This document shows positions 24,164 through 33,081 of a DNA stretch of 60,791 bases, piece by piece. Source of the stretch: an uncultured Flavobacteriales bacterium (GTDB lineage Bacteria > Bacteroidota > Bacteroidia > Flavobacteriales_E > Vicingaceae); NCBI GenBank assembly GCA_937901255.1, contig CALCHN010000074.1, positions 1 to 60,791 of the forward strand. Direction: 5' to 3'. The notes beneath the pieces are model-generated. The model saw only the letters and a program-made list of their open reading frames with translations. It had not been told where the DNA came from and ran no database searches. The position numbers and the translations under genes are program-made. Numbering within the stretch: position 1 is the first letter of the stretch; each line of letters begins with the position of its first letter.

Positions 24164-24979
24164 TTATAGTTGTTTAAAGATTTTTTTGTTAGCAATTTTT
24201 ATTCCATTCCATAAATCAAAAAAATATTTAGGAGTATATTGTAAACGAGAGCCATACCACGAAAACATTTCGCCATCCACTAATATAATTTTACTGTTCG
24301 GACAGATATTTTGCAACTCAGCAATATGTTTTTCTTTAAAAGGATAAGGTTCTGACGATAGTAAAATAAATTCAGGTTGTAGTTGTTTTATTTCTGCTTC
24401 GCTAATTTCAGGGTAGCGTGTTTTGCTGCTCAATACATTGGTAAAACCACAATACTCCATTAAGTGATGAATAATCGTGTCACTTCCTACACTCATATAA
24501 GGATTTTTCCAAATTAAGTACAGAGCAGTGTGCTGGGTGTTAAATTCATCTTTATATTGAGAAAATGCTTGATTTATCTTTTTAATTAAGGATAATGCCG
24601 CAATAGATTTATCGGTAATTTCTCCAATTGCTTTTATCATATTTAGGCTGTCTTCCAGTGTAGAAATGTCGCTTGTCCAAACCGGAAAAAGTTGTTGAAG
24701 AGCTTTGATTTCTGCTTCGGTATTTTCCTCTTTGTTGGCAATAATTAAATCAGGATTAAGTGCTTTTATTTTTTCAATATTCAGATTTTTAGTACCGCCA
24801 ATTCTCGTTTTGTTTTTAAACCATTTTTCGGGGTGAATACAAAATTTAGTAATGCCAATTACTTCTTTTTCTAACCCTAAATCGTAAAGTAATTCTGTTT
24901 GCGAAGGTACTACACTAATAATTCTTTTAGGAGTATTTGGGATTTCAATAGTATGGTTAATCTGATCGGTAAAAAACAT
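24164..24979 (-). CDS. BtuF-like ABC-transporter binding protein lacking a signal peptide
   Basis: The 271-residue protein has the class III periplasmic-binding fold: RIISVVPSQTELLYDLGLE near the start, IGGTKNLNIEKIKALNPDLI near 60-80, then GEITDKS, SVGSDTIIHHLMEYCGFTNV and a C-terminal PKYFFDLWNGI. These are typical of corrinoid or iron-siderophore binding proteins (BtuF/FhuD). It begins directly at MFFTDQINHTIEIPN with no export signal or lipobox, and no permease or ATPase gene is adjacent. Bacteroidota have many such cytoplasmic-looking helical-backbone proteins. The ligand is unknown. Confidence 0.75.
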   Translation of the reverse strand: MFFTDQINHTIEIPNTPKRIISVVPSQTELLYDLGLEKEVIGITKFCIHPEKWFKNKTRIGGTKNLNIEKIKALNPDLIIANKEENTEAEIKALQQLFPVWTSDISTLEDSLNMIKAIGEITDKSIAALSLIKKINQAFSQYKDEFNTQHTALYLIWKNPYMSVGSDTIIHHLMEYCGFTNVLSSKTRYPEISEAEIKQLQPEFILLSSEPYPFKEKHIAELQNICPNSKIILVDGEMFSWYGSRLQYTPKYFFDLWNGIKIANKKIFKQL

Positions 24980-25083
24980 AAAGGTTTTGAATTTTTTTAA
25001 TCAAAATAAGTTTGAAAGATTAATTATATAACAGCTATGTGGTTAAATGTTTTGTTTTTTAATTTGTAGCGACAGGCTTCACT

Positions 25084-25113
25084 CATCTCTATTAAATATC
25101 GCTCCTTCGGAGT
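25084..25113. repeat. Interspersed short repeat, family B
   Basis: CATCTCTATTAAATATCGCT followed by CCTTCGGAGT, containing a CTCCttcGGAG hairpin. A copy with the same flank (TCATCTCTATTAAAGTTCGC) lies at 39887-39918, and its hairpin alone recurs at 20125-20139. Confidence 0.65.
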
Positions 25114-25136
25114 ATTTGTTGTTTCTTTTTATTTAA

Positions 25137-25200
25137 CTCACCCCCTAGTTATCTAACGATAACTTCTCCCCCTCTCTTCGAAGAGAGGGGGAAAGGGGAA
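25137..25200. repeat. GC-rich intergenic element, family C copy 1
   Basis: The element begins CTCACCCCCTAGTTATC, contains CGATAACTTCTCCCC and ends with a CCTCTCTTCGAAGAGAGG palindrome and GGGGAAAGGGGA. The same order appears at 53442-53508. It lies downstream of tilS. Confidence 0.65.
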
Positions 25201-25234
25201 AATTTTCATGTTTAATTCATTAAAAAATATCATA

Positions 25235-26557
25235 TTAAAATGTTTCTAAAATCAAAATTGTTTTGGTGGTTGAATTAACTTTAAAATTATCGTCTGTTCT
25301 AGAGTTTACTACCCAAATAATGTTATCGTTTTTGTCGGTTAGTAGCCAAGTTGCTTCTTTTTCTGGGAGAGAAAATTTCTCATCAATAAAATAATCGCTT
25401 AATTTCTTTTTGCCTTTCATACCAAACGGAGTAAAGCTATCACCTTCTTTCCATTTTCTAAAACACAAAGGAAAATCAATTTTATCGGCATTTAAATAAG
25501 CAATGTTTTTAGCTGTTTTAAAGCAAATATTTTTATTTTCAATCAATTCAAACTTAATGTTTATAGGGATTCCGGCAAAATCATTGATGGTGTGAATAAT
25601 AATTGGTTCGGGTTGTTTTTCTGTTTTGGGAGAAAGCAATAAAAAATCTCTGTCTTTAATAAGTTGATGGGTAGTGGAGAAAAATTGCTTGCCGGAATAT
25701 CCATTTAACGATTGGGCAATTTGTTCGCAATCATCAAAATTAAAATGATAAGGAGATAAAAAATAATACAAGTAAGTAGTTAATGGATTTAGCTCTCTTA
25801 ATTGTTTGATATTAATTTTAACCAACTCATTTTCAAAAGTAAAACAATGCTTTTTTTCTGCTTCAATTTTCTGGTTTAAAATGTTTTCGGTAGCCGAAAA
25901 ATGCGTTGCGGCTTTATTGAGAGTTTCAATAATGTTAGGATTAATTTCTGCAAGTTTGGGCAATACTTCATGTCTTATTTTATTGCGGACATATTTTACA
26001 GAAGCATTGCTTTGGTCTTCTCTAAATACAATGTTATTGTTTTTAATGTATTGTTGAATTTCATCAGAAGTAAAACAAAGTAAGGGACGAACAACATTAT
26101 TATTTTTAGCTTTTATGCCATGAAGTCCGCTCAATCCCGAGCCTTTGGTTAAGTTGATTAACATGGTTTCTGCTACATCATTTTGATGATGAGCGGTTGC
26201 AATAGAATGGTAGTGATGTGTGTTTTTAATTTCTTCAAACCAGTTGTAACGCAATTCTCGGGCAGCCATTTGCGTTGAAATTTTATTTTTTTCGGCATAT
26301 TCGGCTGTATTGAATCTTATAGAATGAAATGGAATATTGAGTTGTTGACACGTTTGCTGAACAAAAAGTTCGTCCTCATCAGCAGCTTTTTCTCTCAATT
26401 GAAAATTACAATGAGCCACACCAATACTCATTTTAACAGCTACAAAGAAATGCAACATTGCCATAGAATCTTTTCCGCCACTAACTGCCAATAAAATTTT
26501 GTCTGTTGGTTCAAACAGTTGATTGTCTTTAATATGATTTTGAAATGTAAGTAACAT
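25235..26557 (-). CDS. tilS: tRNA(Ile)-lysidine synthetase TilS
   Basis: TilS converts C34 of the minor tRNA-Ile (CAU) to lysidine, switching its identity from Met to Ile; the gene is essential. The 440-residue protein has the PP-loop SGGKDS at 26-31, then HCNFQLREKAADEDE, STQMAARELRYNWF and TAHHQNDVAETML motifs of the N-terminal domain. A C-terminal TilS domain contains FRKWKEGDSFTPFGMKGKKK. Family matches are strong throughout. Confidence 0.96.
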   Translation of the reverse strand: MLLTFQNHIKDNQLFEPTDKILLAVSGGKDSMAMLHFFVAVKMSIGVAHCNFQLREKAADEDELFVQQTCQQLNIPFHSIRFNTAEYAEKNKISTQMAARELRYNWFEEIKNTHHYHSIATAHHQNDVAETMLINLTKGSGLSGLHGIKAKNNNVVRPLLCFTSDEIQQYIKNNNIVFREDQSNASVKYVRNKIRHEVLPKLAEINPNIIETLNKAATHFSATENILNQKIEAEKKHCFTFENELVKINIKQLRELNPLTTYLYYFLSPYHFNFDDCEQIAQSLNGYSGKQFFSTTHQLIKDRDFLLLSPKTEKQPEPIIIHTINDFAGIPINIKFELIENKNICFKTAKNIAYLNADKIDFPLCFRKWKEGDSFTPFGMKGKKKLSDYFIDEKFSLPEKEATWLLTDKNDNIIWVVNSRTDDNFKVNSTTKTILILETF

Positions 26558-26750
26558 ATAGTAGTGTAAAATTAGATTTTTCCGATAAAGAAAAAAACTA
26601 TATTGGATTTTCTAATCCGTCAAAATTTAATTTCAAAATCAATTGACTAATTTTATCCTTTCAAATAATAAAAAATAAACAGATAAAAAGCCCCAAAATA
26701 AACGTACTAACTTACTAAGAAGATAACTGTTGGATTTGTGCGTTGGAAGT

Positions 26751-26781
26751 TCTCCCCCTTAGGGGGAGTTAGAGGGGGCTT
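26751..26781. repeat. GC-rich intergenic dyad upstream of the MBL gene
   Basis: TCTCCCCCTTAGGGGGAG is a perfect hairpin, followed by TTAGAGGGGGCTT. It lies 17 bp before the likely start codon at 26798, so it may affect translation or be a relic repeat of the CCCCC type. Confidence 0.6.
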
Positions 26782-26797
26782 ATTAAATTCTATACCT

Positions 26798-27637
26798 ATG
26801 AAAATTTATCCATTAAACACAGGGAATTTTAAGTTAGATGGCGGTGCTATGTTTGGAGTGGTGCCAAAATCGTTGTGGCAAAGAACCAATCCGGCAGATG
26901 AAAACAACATGTGTAGCTGGAGCATGCGTTGTATGTTGATAGAAGATGGCGATAGACTAATGATAATTGACAACGGCATGGGCAACAAGCAAGATGATAA
27001 GTTTTTCGGACATTATTATTTGCATGGAAACGATTCGTTAGAAGGAAACCTTAAAAAATTAGGTTTTCATCCTGATGATGTTACAGATGTTTTTCTTACC
27101 CATTTGCATTTCGACCACTGCGGTGGTGGAGTAAAATGGAATGCTGACAGAACCAAATACGAAGCTACTTTTAAAAATGCTATTTATTGGAGTAATAGTC
27201 GCCACTGGGAGTGGGCAACAGTTCCCAACCAACGAGAAAAAGCTTCTTTTCTGAAAGAAAATATTACTCCTATGATGGAATTTGGTCAGCTGAAGTTTAT
27301 CGATAAAGAAGGTTTTAATTATTTTGATATTTTATTAGCAGACGGACATACTGATGCCCAAATGATTCCACACATTAATTATCAAGGAAAAAAAGTAGTT
27401 TTTATGGCGGATTTATTACCTTCTGTCGGACATATTCCTTTGCCGTATGTAATGGGTTACGATACTCGTCCGTTATTGACTTTAGATGAAAAAGCTAAGT
27501 TTTTAAAAGAAGCTGCCGACAAAGAATACATCTTATTTTTAGAGCACGATTCAGTAAATGAATGTTGCACCGTTCAGCATACCGAAAAAGGTGTACGTTT
27601 AAAAGAAACTTTCAGGTTTGATGAGCTTTTTAGCTAG
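26798..27637 (+). CDS. Metallo-beta-lactamase-fold hydrolase (AHL-lactonase/AiiA-like)
   Basis: The MBL zinc motif is THLHFDHCGGG with His102, His104, Asp106 and His107. Further ligands are expected at DGHTDAQ near 185 and at FLEHDS near 250. The fold and C-terminal LEHD pattern suit lactonase-type MBL proteins; the real substrate is unknown. I chose ATG 26798 (MKIYPLNTG) over an upstream GTG at 26738, because the extra 20 codons run through the GC-rich dyad and lack family character. The stop overlaps the next gene by 17 bp. Confidence 0.85.
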   Translation: MKIYPLNTGNFKLDGGAMFGVVPKSLWQRTNPADENNMCSWSMRCMLIEDGDRLMIIDNGMGNKQDDKFFGHYYLHGNDSLEGNLKKLGFHPDDVTDVFLTHLHFDHCGGGVKWNADRTKYEATFKNAIYWSNSRHWEWATVPNQREKASFLKENITPMMEFGQLKFIDKEGFNYFDILLADGHTDAQMIPHINYQGKKVVFMADLLPSVGHIPLPYVMGYDTRPLLTLDEKAKFLKEAADKEYILFLEHDSVNECCTVQHTEKGVRLKETFRFDELFS

Positions 27638-28427
27638 AAATATAACAACAATTGCACTTGTTTTTTTAACGAATATATTGTGTTCTCAATTGTTTTCGCA
27701 AGAAGCAACAGCTTTTATAGAAGCGGAAGAGAAGGTATTTTTTCAATTGTCGGTAAATGATAAAAAACAAACTGAAGACTATTTTTCAGAAGTTCAGTTA
27801 ATTGGACTAAATAAGCAGCAAAATTATAAACTCACTTTCAATTTTAAGGAGGACACCCTTCAACTTACCACTACTATTTATGTTTTGGAGGATGGCGTTT
27901 CACAACATTATCTATTAAAAAACAATAAATTGGAGTTGCTAAAAGTGTTGTTTCCTCCGCATCAACAGCAAGCGGATAGTTCGGTTTTTACCATTCCGCT
28001 AACCCAAAAGTTAGTAGCTATAATTCCCGAAACAAAAGATTCTTTAGTAATTGAAGAAGATACCTTAACACAAAAAGTTCCTTTTGATGATTATTATAGA
28101 ATGCCTGATTATGAAGGAGAAATTGGTTGTCCGTGGCCGCTTAAAGATGAAGAGTTAAATGAAGTTAAATTAAAAATTAACAACCTAAGCATTGACGATA
28201 GAAAAATAGATGTTTATAACGATTTTAGGTTATCTAAATTAGATTTTTGCATCACCATTGAGCAGCTAAGAAGTATAATAATTTTGTTTGAGTACGATGA
28301 ATTTAAAATGGAAATTGTAAAAAATTCATACCCATTTATTTATGATAAAGACAACATATTACTTTTGGAAAAAGATTTTAGCTATCAAAATTCCTTTGAC
28401 GAACTAAAAAAACAACTTGGCATATAA
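27621..28427 (+). CDS. Exported DUF4476-domain protein
   Basis: The N-terminal hydrophobic stretch (ITTIALVFLTNILCSQLFSQ) is a signal peptide. The last 90 residues fit DUF4476: LDFCITIEQLRSIIILFEYD, then FKMEIVKNSYPFIYDKDNIL and SYQNSFDELKKQL. That domain is found in secreted Bacteroidota proteins of unknown function. The start ATG at 27621 lies inside the end of the MBL gene, so translation is probably coupled. Confidence 0.7.
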   Translation: MSFLARNITTIALVFLTNILCSQLFSQEATAFIEAEEKVFFQLSVNDKKQTEDYFSEVQLIGLNKQQNYKLTFNFKEDTLQLTTTIYVLEDGVSQHYLLKNNKLELLKVLFPPHQQQADSSVFTIPLTQKLVAIIPETKDSLVIEEDTLTQKVPFDDYYRMPDYEGEIGCPWPLKDEELNEVKLKINNLSIDDRKIDVYNDFRLSKLDFCITIEQLRSIIILFEYDEFKMEIVKNSYPFIYDKDNILLLEKDFSYQNSFDELKKQLGI

Positions 28428-28513
28428 TTTCTTTAAGTAAAAAGACACTATGGTTTTTCACTATGTAAATTACTGATTATCTGCTTACTAGCTAAACACA
28501 GACACTGTATTAA

Positions 28514-29410
28514 TTCAAATTATTTCGGAACTCCTTAGATAATGGTAGCCACTTGTTTTTTCGAGATAGGTTATACACTTTTCTTGTGTTCCGAATTTTT
28601 TATGTAATTGGGTTAGGTTCATTCGTCTATAAAACTATTCTGTACTTCTACTCCTATTTTAGCTATCCATTTTTTAATAAAAAAAAGAACAGGAGTAACT
28701 ATTATTATTATAATCATTAAAGCTGTAAGTAATAAACCTATTAAAATAGTATAAGTTAGATTAAAATCAAAAACAAATATGGAATTAATAATACTTAATA
28801 ATATCAAACATAGTCCATTAGAAAAACTGTCTGCAAAAAAATTATTTGTAACTAAAGACTCTTCTATTGATGTTTTTTTTGTGGGAGGATTAATTCTACA
28901 ATAAAACTTCATTACTTTTCTAAGTACGGGTTCTGATGTTTTTAAAAAATTTATTTTCTCTGATATTTTTAATTCTTCTATGTATTTAATAATTTGAGAC
29001 TTTCTCTTAACTAGTATATATTTTCTTAAATAGGGTACTATCACTAAAAAAAACAACGCATATATTGCAAGAGTAGATAAAATACCCCAACGCCCTATTT
29101 CTGATGTTATGAATAACCAAATATTTTCACTAGTATAATCATAAAATCCAAATTGCCTAATATTATCATAATAAAGGCTCAAAGGAATATAAGAAGCAAT
29201 ACCGCTTAATATAATTTGTATTAAAAATAATATTTTCTTACTTGTTGTTATCAAATATCCTAAAATAACTCCTATTACACCTTGAATTAAGTCCACTTTT
29301 TCGATTTTAAATTATTCGGCTAATGTAGCCAAAAATTTAAAATGTTATAAAACGCATAAGTGTACATATTTATTTACTACCATCATCTAAGGAGTTTCGA
29401 ATTATTTTAA
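28514..29410. repeat. About 0.9-kb segment bounded by imperfect inverted repeats
   Basis: The left arm at 28514-28548 contains CGGAACTCCTTAGATAATGG; the reverse complement of 29377-29410 contains CGAAACTCCTTAGATGATGG. The core matches at roughly 23 of 27 positions. The arms enclose one leftward membrane-protein gene. This resembles a small mobile cassette or MITE carrying cargo, but no transposase or clear target duplication is seen. Confidence 0.55.
28619..29296 (-). CDS. Hypothetical membrane protein, four predicted TM helices
   Basis: The 225-residue protein has hydrophobic segments at about 5-40, 63-92, 152-172 and 178-210. A charged cytoplasmic loop (VKRKSQIIKYIEELKISEK and following) lies in the middle. 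I do not recognise the family. It opposes its neighbours on both sides and lies between two inverted repeats, consistent with acquisition as a cassette. Confidence 0.6.
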   Translation of the reverse strand: MDLIQGVIGVILGYLITTSKKILFLIQIILSGIASYIPLSLYYDNIRQFGFYDYTSENIWLFITSEIGRWGILSTLAIYALFFLVIVPYLRKYILVKRKSQIIKYIEELKISEKINFLKTSEPVLRKVMKFYCRINPPTKKTSIEESLVTNNFFADSFSNGLCLILLSIINSIFVFDFNLTYTILIGLLLTALMIIIIIVTPVLFFIKKWIAKIGVEVQNSFIDE

Positions 29411-29513
29411 GCAAAAACCACAACCAATCACACCATTTTTCTAGTATTGATAAATTAAAAACTCCATTCAATTATCGATTAGCCATCATTTAGCATTAAT
29501 TTAAAAAAATATG

Positions 29514-29521
29514 TAGTTTTG
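29514..29521 (+). promoter_or_regulatory. -7 box of the DUF4293 gene
   Basis: TAGTTTTG matches TAnnTTTG, 18 nt before the ATG at 29539. No clear -33 TTTG is seen. Confidence 0.5.
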
Positions 29522-29538
29522 TCGAAACTTAAAAAATT

Positions 29539-30018
29539 ATGATACAGCGCATTCAATCTTTGTTTTTGTTAGTTATAGCCTTATCGGGAGTGATTTTTCT
29601 TTTTACACCAATTCTAGAAATTATTAACTACGAAAGTTTTTACACCATGGATGCTTTTAATGTGTTTGAAATGGAAAACAATGCAAAAAACCCATTAAAA
29701 AGCAATATTGGTTTGGCTGTTATGAGTATCATTATCACCTTACTTTCGGGAATTATTATTTTTCTATACAAAAACAGACCGTTGCAAATAAAGCTTTCAA
29801 AATTTTTAATCCTGCTTTTAGCTCTTGAGCTTGCTGCATTGTTTTTTTACAGCGATGCTGCCAAGTCATTTTTAAGTACACCAACTGAAGACCAAGTTGC
29901 TATTAATTACAAGATTGGTGTTGTTATCCCAATTATTTCAATAGTTTTCGCTTACTTAACTATTCGTTTTATAAAAAAAGACGATGAGTTAGTTCGTTCT
30001 GCAGATAGACTTAGGTAA
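29539..30018 (+). CDS. DUF4293-family membrane protein
   Basis: The 159-residue protein starts MIQRIQSLFLLVIALSGVIF, the hallmark of DUF4293. It has four predicted TM helices at about 8-25, 55-75, 83-102 and 125-145, with a conserved second loop. The family is restricted to Bacteroidota and has no known function. Confidence 0.85.
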   Translation: MIQRIQSLFLLVIALSGVIFLFTPILEIINYESFYTMDAFNVFEMENNAKNPLKSNIGLAVMSIIITLLSGIIIFLYKNRPLQIKLSKFLILLLALELAALFFYSDAAKSFLSTPTEDQVAINYKIGVVIPIISIVFAYLTIRFIKKDDELVRSADRLR

Positions 30019-30050
30019 AAAGTTAATGGTTAATGGTTAATGGTTAATAG
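30019..30050. repeat. 7-bp tandem repeat (GTTAATG)n
   Basis: About four copies of GTTAATG directly follow the DUF4293 stop codon. The unit length equals that of the GTTTGAG array at the window start, though the sequence differs. Confidence 0.75.
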
Positions 30051-30189
30051 TTATTTATTCGTTAATTTCAAATTTAAGTCTCCCGACTTCAAACCTCAAA
30101 TTTGCCTCTCAACCAAGCAACCTAAGTAGTTTTATTTTCGTCAAAGAAAAAAATACTTATAATTAACATTTCAAACTAAAAATTAAGTT

Positions 30190-30197
30190 TATATTTG
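30190..30197 (+). promoter_or_regulatory. -7 box of the S74-domain gene
   Basis: TATATTTG matches TAnnTTTG, giving a 5' UTR of roughly 45 nt before ATG 30250. The following gene at 31578 is likely in the same transcript. Confidence 0.55.
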
Positions 30198-30249
30198 TCT
30201 TAAAATCTGAAACTTATCTATAAGTAAAAATACTTAAAACCCTGTTTGT

Positions 30250-31572
30250 ATGAAAAAGAATTACGTTTTTTCTTCTGTTGTAATGCTATCTCTAGCATTT
30301 TTAACAACCCCAACTTTAACAGCTCAAAACATTGGTATTAATGGCAACGGTGCGGCACCGGATGCCGGAGCCATGCTAGATATTTCATCTACTAATAAAG
30401 GCTTATTAATACCCCGTGTAAACATAACTAACCTAAATACAATTGCTCCCATAACAGGAAGTGCTACCGTAAGTATGTTGGTATATAATACGAATGCCAC
30501 TACTGGGCAAGGTTATTATTATTGGAATGGAGCTCAATGGGTAAGGTTATCTACAGGTGATGCTTGGCAACTTACTGGAAATGCGGGAACAAATGCTACT
30601 AACAATTTTTTAGGAACTACCGATAATATAGATTTTTCTATTAGGAGGGCAAACTTGGAGCGTTTTAGATTAAATGCAAGTAGCGTGGTTTTTAATGAAA
30701 ATAGTTATAATTATGACTTTAGAGTTGAAAGTAATAATCAGGCAAATATTTTTTTTATTGATGGAGGCTTAGATCGAATTGGAATAAGAACAAATACTCC
30801 AGCAAATATGTTACAAATGACCAACGGGGGGGTTAATGTTGGTGCAAATGCCATGGCTTCGTTTGACAACTTAGGAATAGATGGTGTATCCTTAAGTGGA
30901 TATAACCAATCAACTACAAGTGGATACAATGCAATAGAAGGAATTACTAACTATAGTGGCACTGCTTACTCACCTGCTGGTGTTTTTGGCTTAGCAATAA
31001 ACGGAACTTTAACACATAGAGCAATAGGAGTAAGAGGTGCTGCTAATGGAAGAAATGGAATTGGTGTTATGGGGTCTATTCAAGTATCTCAAGCTCCCTC
31101 AATAAGAGCCTATGGATGGGCAGGTTATTTTGCTGGTGATGTCTTTACATCTGGTGGATTTTATTCTCCCTCCGACTCAAAATTTAAAAAAAATATATCC
31201 CCAATGCAAAATGGCATTTTAACGATAATGGAATTAAACCCTGTAACATATGATTTTGATATTGAAAAATATCCCAATATTGGCTTTTCTAATAAAACAG
31301 AAATAGGCTTTATAGCTCAAGAACTTAAAAAAGTTGTACCTAACGCAGTTTCTGAAAAAAATATCGCCATTAATGCCACCAAATCCTTGACATCTACTAA
31401 TGCTTCAAGTATTGAATATCAAAAATTTTTAGCCGTTGATTATACAAAGCTAATCCCAATCACAGTTCAAGCCATCAAGGAACAACAAACCATTATTGAA
31501 GCTCAAAATGCTAAAATAGAAGCATTAGAAAAAATGGTATTAGAATTACAAAAAGCTATAGAAAACAAATAA
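30250..31572 (+). CDS. Secreted tail-fibre-domain protein with C-terminal S74 (endosialidase chaperone) domain
   Basis: A signal peptide (ending PTLTAQ) is followed by a Gly/Asn-rich repeat region (NIGINGNGAAPDAGAMLDIS) typical of Bacteroidota surface fibres. The C terminus from about 305 (SDSKFKKNISPMQNGILTIM, then ELNPVTYDF, GFIAQELKKVVPNAV) is an S74 intramolecular chaperone domain, which trimerises the fibre and usually cleaves itself off. It ends in a coiled coil (QQTIIEAQNAKIEALEKMVL). It has no T9SS C-terminal signal. The adjacent T9SS cargo gene starts 5 bp downstream. Confidence 0.85.
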   Translation: MKKNYVFSSVVMLSLAFLTTPTLTAQNIGINGNGAAPDAGAMLDISSTNKGLLIPRVNITNLNTIAPITGSATVSMLVYNTNATTGQGYYYWNGAQWVRLSTGDAWQLTGNAGTNATNNFLGTTDNIDFSIRRANLERFRLNASSVVFNENSYNYDFRVESNNQANIFFIDGGLDRIGIRTNTPANMLQMTNGGVNVGANAMASFDNLGIDGVSLSGYNQSTTSGYNAIEGITNYSGTAYSPAGVFGLAINGTLTHRAIGVRGAANGRNGIGVMGSIQVSQAPSIRAYGWAGYFAGDVFTSGGFYSPSDSKFKKNISPMQNGILTIMELNPVTYDFDIEKYPNIGFSNKTEIGFIAQELKKVVPNAVSEKNIAINATKSLTSTNASSIEYQKFLAVDYTKLIPITVQAIKEQQTIIEAQNAKIEALEKMVLELQKAIENK

Positions 31573-31577
31573 CCCCC

Positions 31578-32870
31578 ATGAAAAAACTACTTTTCATATT
31601 CTTATTGCTGCCGGGAATGCTTTTTTCTCAAGCTCGGTTGGTGTTTAATAATAACGGCTACATCAATATTGAAAACAATGCTTATTTGGTGATTGATAAT
31701 GGTGCTGCCAATGCAGTTACTTTATTAGGAACCGGTGGTAATATCTTATCTGAAAACGAAACTGATTTAGTAAAATGGAATGTTGGAAATGCTACCGGTA
31801 ACCATATTGTACCTTTTACTAATACCAACGGAGTGAAGGTGCCCGTTGAAATTAACATTACTGCTGCCGGTAGTGCAGGAGGTAGTTTGTTGCTTTCTAC
31901 CTACAGAACCACTAACATGAACACTCCTTGGCCAGTTGTAGCTCCTGCGGTTACCAATATGTGTTCTCCTGTAATTCAAGCAGATGCTTCATTATTTGTT
32001 ATAGATCGTTTTTGGAGAATAGACGGCAACTCCTATGCTACCAAGCCTGCTGCTACACTTAGTTTTGGTTACGATTTTGCCAACGAAGCTGGTGGTGCAA
32101 ACACCATTAATGAAGCCAATTTACAAGCTCAACGATTTAATCCCACACAAGGCTCTGGCGTTAACACTTGTCCGTTCCCTGCTCCACCTCCCGGTCCTGG
32201 AGGTCATTGGGAAGGCTTATTGTTTGGAGTTGTAAATACAACAAACAATAGAGTAAACAATGCTATAGTTAGCTCGGCTGATTTTTTTAAAGACTGGATA
32301 CTAGTAGATAACTCTACTCCACTACCTGTTACCTTATTGAATTTTGAAGCAGCTTGTGAAAATGGACTTGTAGTACTTAACTGGTCAACTACTGCTGAAA
32401 TAAACAACGATTATTTTGTTATTGAAAAAAGTACAGATGCTATTAACTTCTTCCCTATTGCTACTGTACAAGGAAATGGAAACAGTAATACAGTTTTAAG
32501 TTATACTTATACCGATGAAACGCCTAATTACGCTACCACCTATTATCGATTAAAACAAGTCGATTTTGATGGTAAATTCGAATATTTTAATGTGGTAGTT
32601 TCTACTTGTACGGCTGATGAAAACTTTAATGTAAATCAATTGCAATTGAACGATAATGTATTTGGATTTACTATCAACACTTCAAGTAGTGAAAAATTAA
32701 CCGTTTATCTATACGATTACAGAGGAAGAATTATTAGTCAAGAAACCATTGTGGTGAACAAAGGAAATAACCCTATTTCGTTATCAAAACCTCATTTAAG
32801 TGATGGTATCTATATGCTAAACATAGTAGGAGAGAAAAATCATTTTTCTACCAAAGTGCTTAAGCAATAA
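31578..32870 (+). CDS. T9SS type A cargo protein
   Basis: The 430-residue secreted protein has signal peptide MKKLLFIFLLLPGMLFSQ. The N-terminal two-thirds is a beta-rich region with FNNNGYINIENNAYLVIDNG near the start. From about residue 248 a conserved module appears (PLPVTLLNFEAACENGLVVL, then TAEINNDYFVIEKSTD). The type A C-terminal domain ends SDGIYMLNIVGEKNHFSTKV. That domain directs export by T9SS and anchoring at the surface. The last 190 residues are close to those of the protein at 33761. Confidence 0.88.
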   Translation: MKKLLFIFLLLPGMLFSQARLVFNNNGYINIENNAYLVIDNGAANAVTLLGTGGNILSENETDLVKWNVGNATGNHIVPFTNTNGVKVPVEINITAAGSAGGSLLLSTYRTTNMNTPWPVVAPAVTNMCSPVIQADASLFVIDRFWRIDGNSYATKPAATLSFGYDFANEAGGANTINEANLQAQRFNPTQGSGVNTCPFPAPPPGPGGHWEGLLFGVVNTTNNRVNNAIVSSADFFKDWILVDNSTPLPVTLLNFEAACENGLVVLNWSTTAEINNDYFVIEKSTDAINFFPIATVQGNGNSNTVLSYTYTDETPNYATTYYRLKQVDFDGKFEYFNVVVSTCTADENFNVNQLQLNDNVFGFTINTSSSEKLTVYLYDYRGRIISQETIVVNKGNNPISLSKPHLSDGIYMLNIVGEKNHFSTKVLKQ

Positions 32871-32892
32871 ATTGATTTACATACGTTAACAA

Positions 32893-32919
32893 AAAAGTCG
32901 GCAAAATGCCGACTTTTTT
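32893..32919 (+). terminator. Intrinsic terminator
   Basis: AGTCGGCA-AAA-TGCCGACT hairpin flanked by A and T runs, 22 bp after the T9SS cargo stop. It can act in both directions. Confidence 0.9.
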
Positions 32920-33012
32920 GTTATTATTAAGGTAACATCAATGTTTTTTGCATGTTGCGATAGATAATTAACAAAGCCTGAAAAAATATCACAATAATTT
33001 ACATTTCAAATA

Positions 33013-33044
33013 TTTGGTTTTTAAAATAGGATGTTATATATTTG
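33013..33044 (+). promoter_or_regulatory. Full Bacteroidota promoter (TTTG-N20-TATATTTG)
   Basis: TTTG at 33013-33016 and TATATTTG at 33037-33044 match both consensus boxes at standard spacing. Transcription would begin near 33050, which excludes a coding start at 33031 and supports ATG 33082 for the next gene. Confidence 0.8.
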
Positions 33045-33081
33045 GCTGATAATTATTATTTTACCAACCAAAACTACTACT

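Noticed and set aside
26738..26797. Upstream GTG start for the MBL hydrolase
   Set aside because: The extra codons translate a GC-rich dyad repeat; ATG 26798 gives a normal family start.
33031..33081. Upstream start of the secreted protein at 33082
   Set aside because: A full promoter overlaps this segment, so it would not be in the mRNA.
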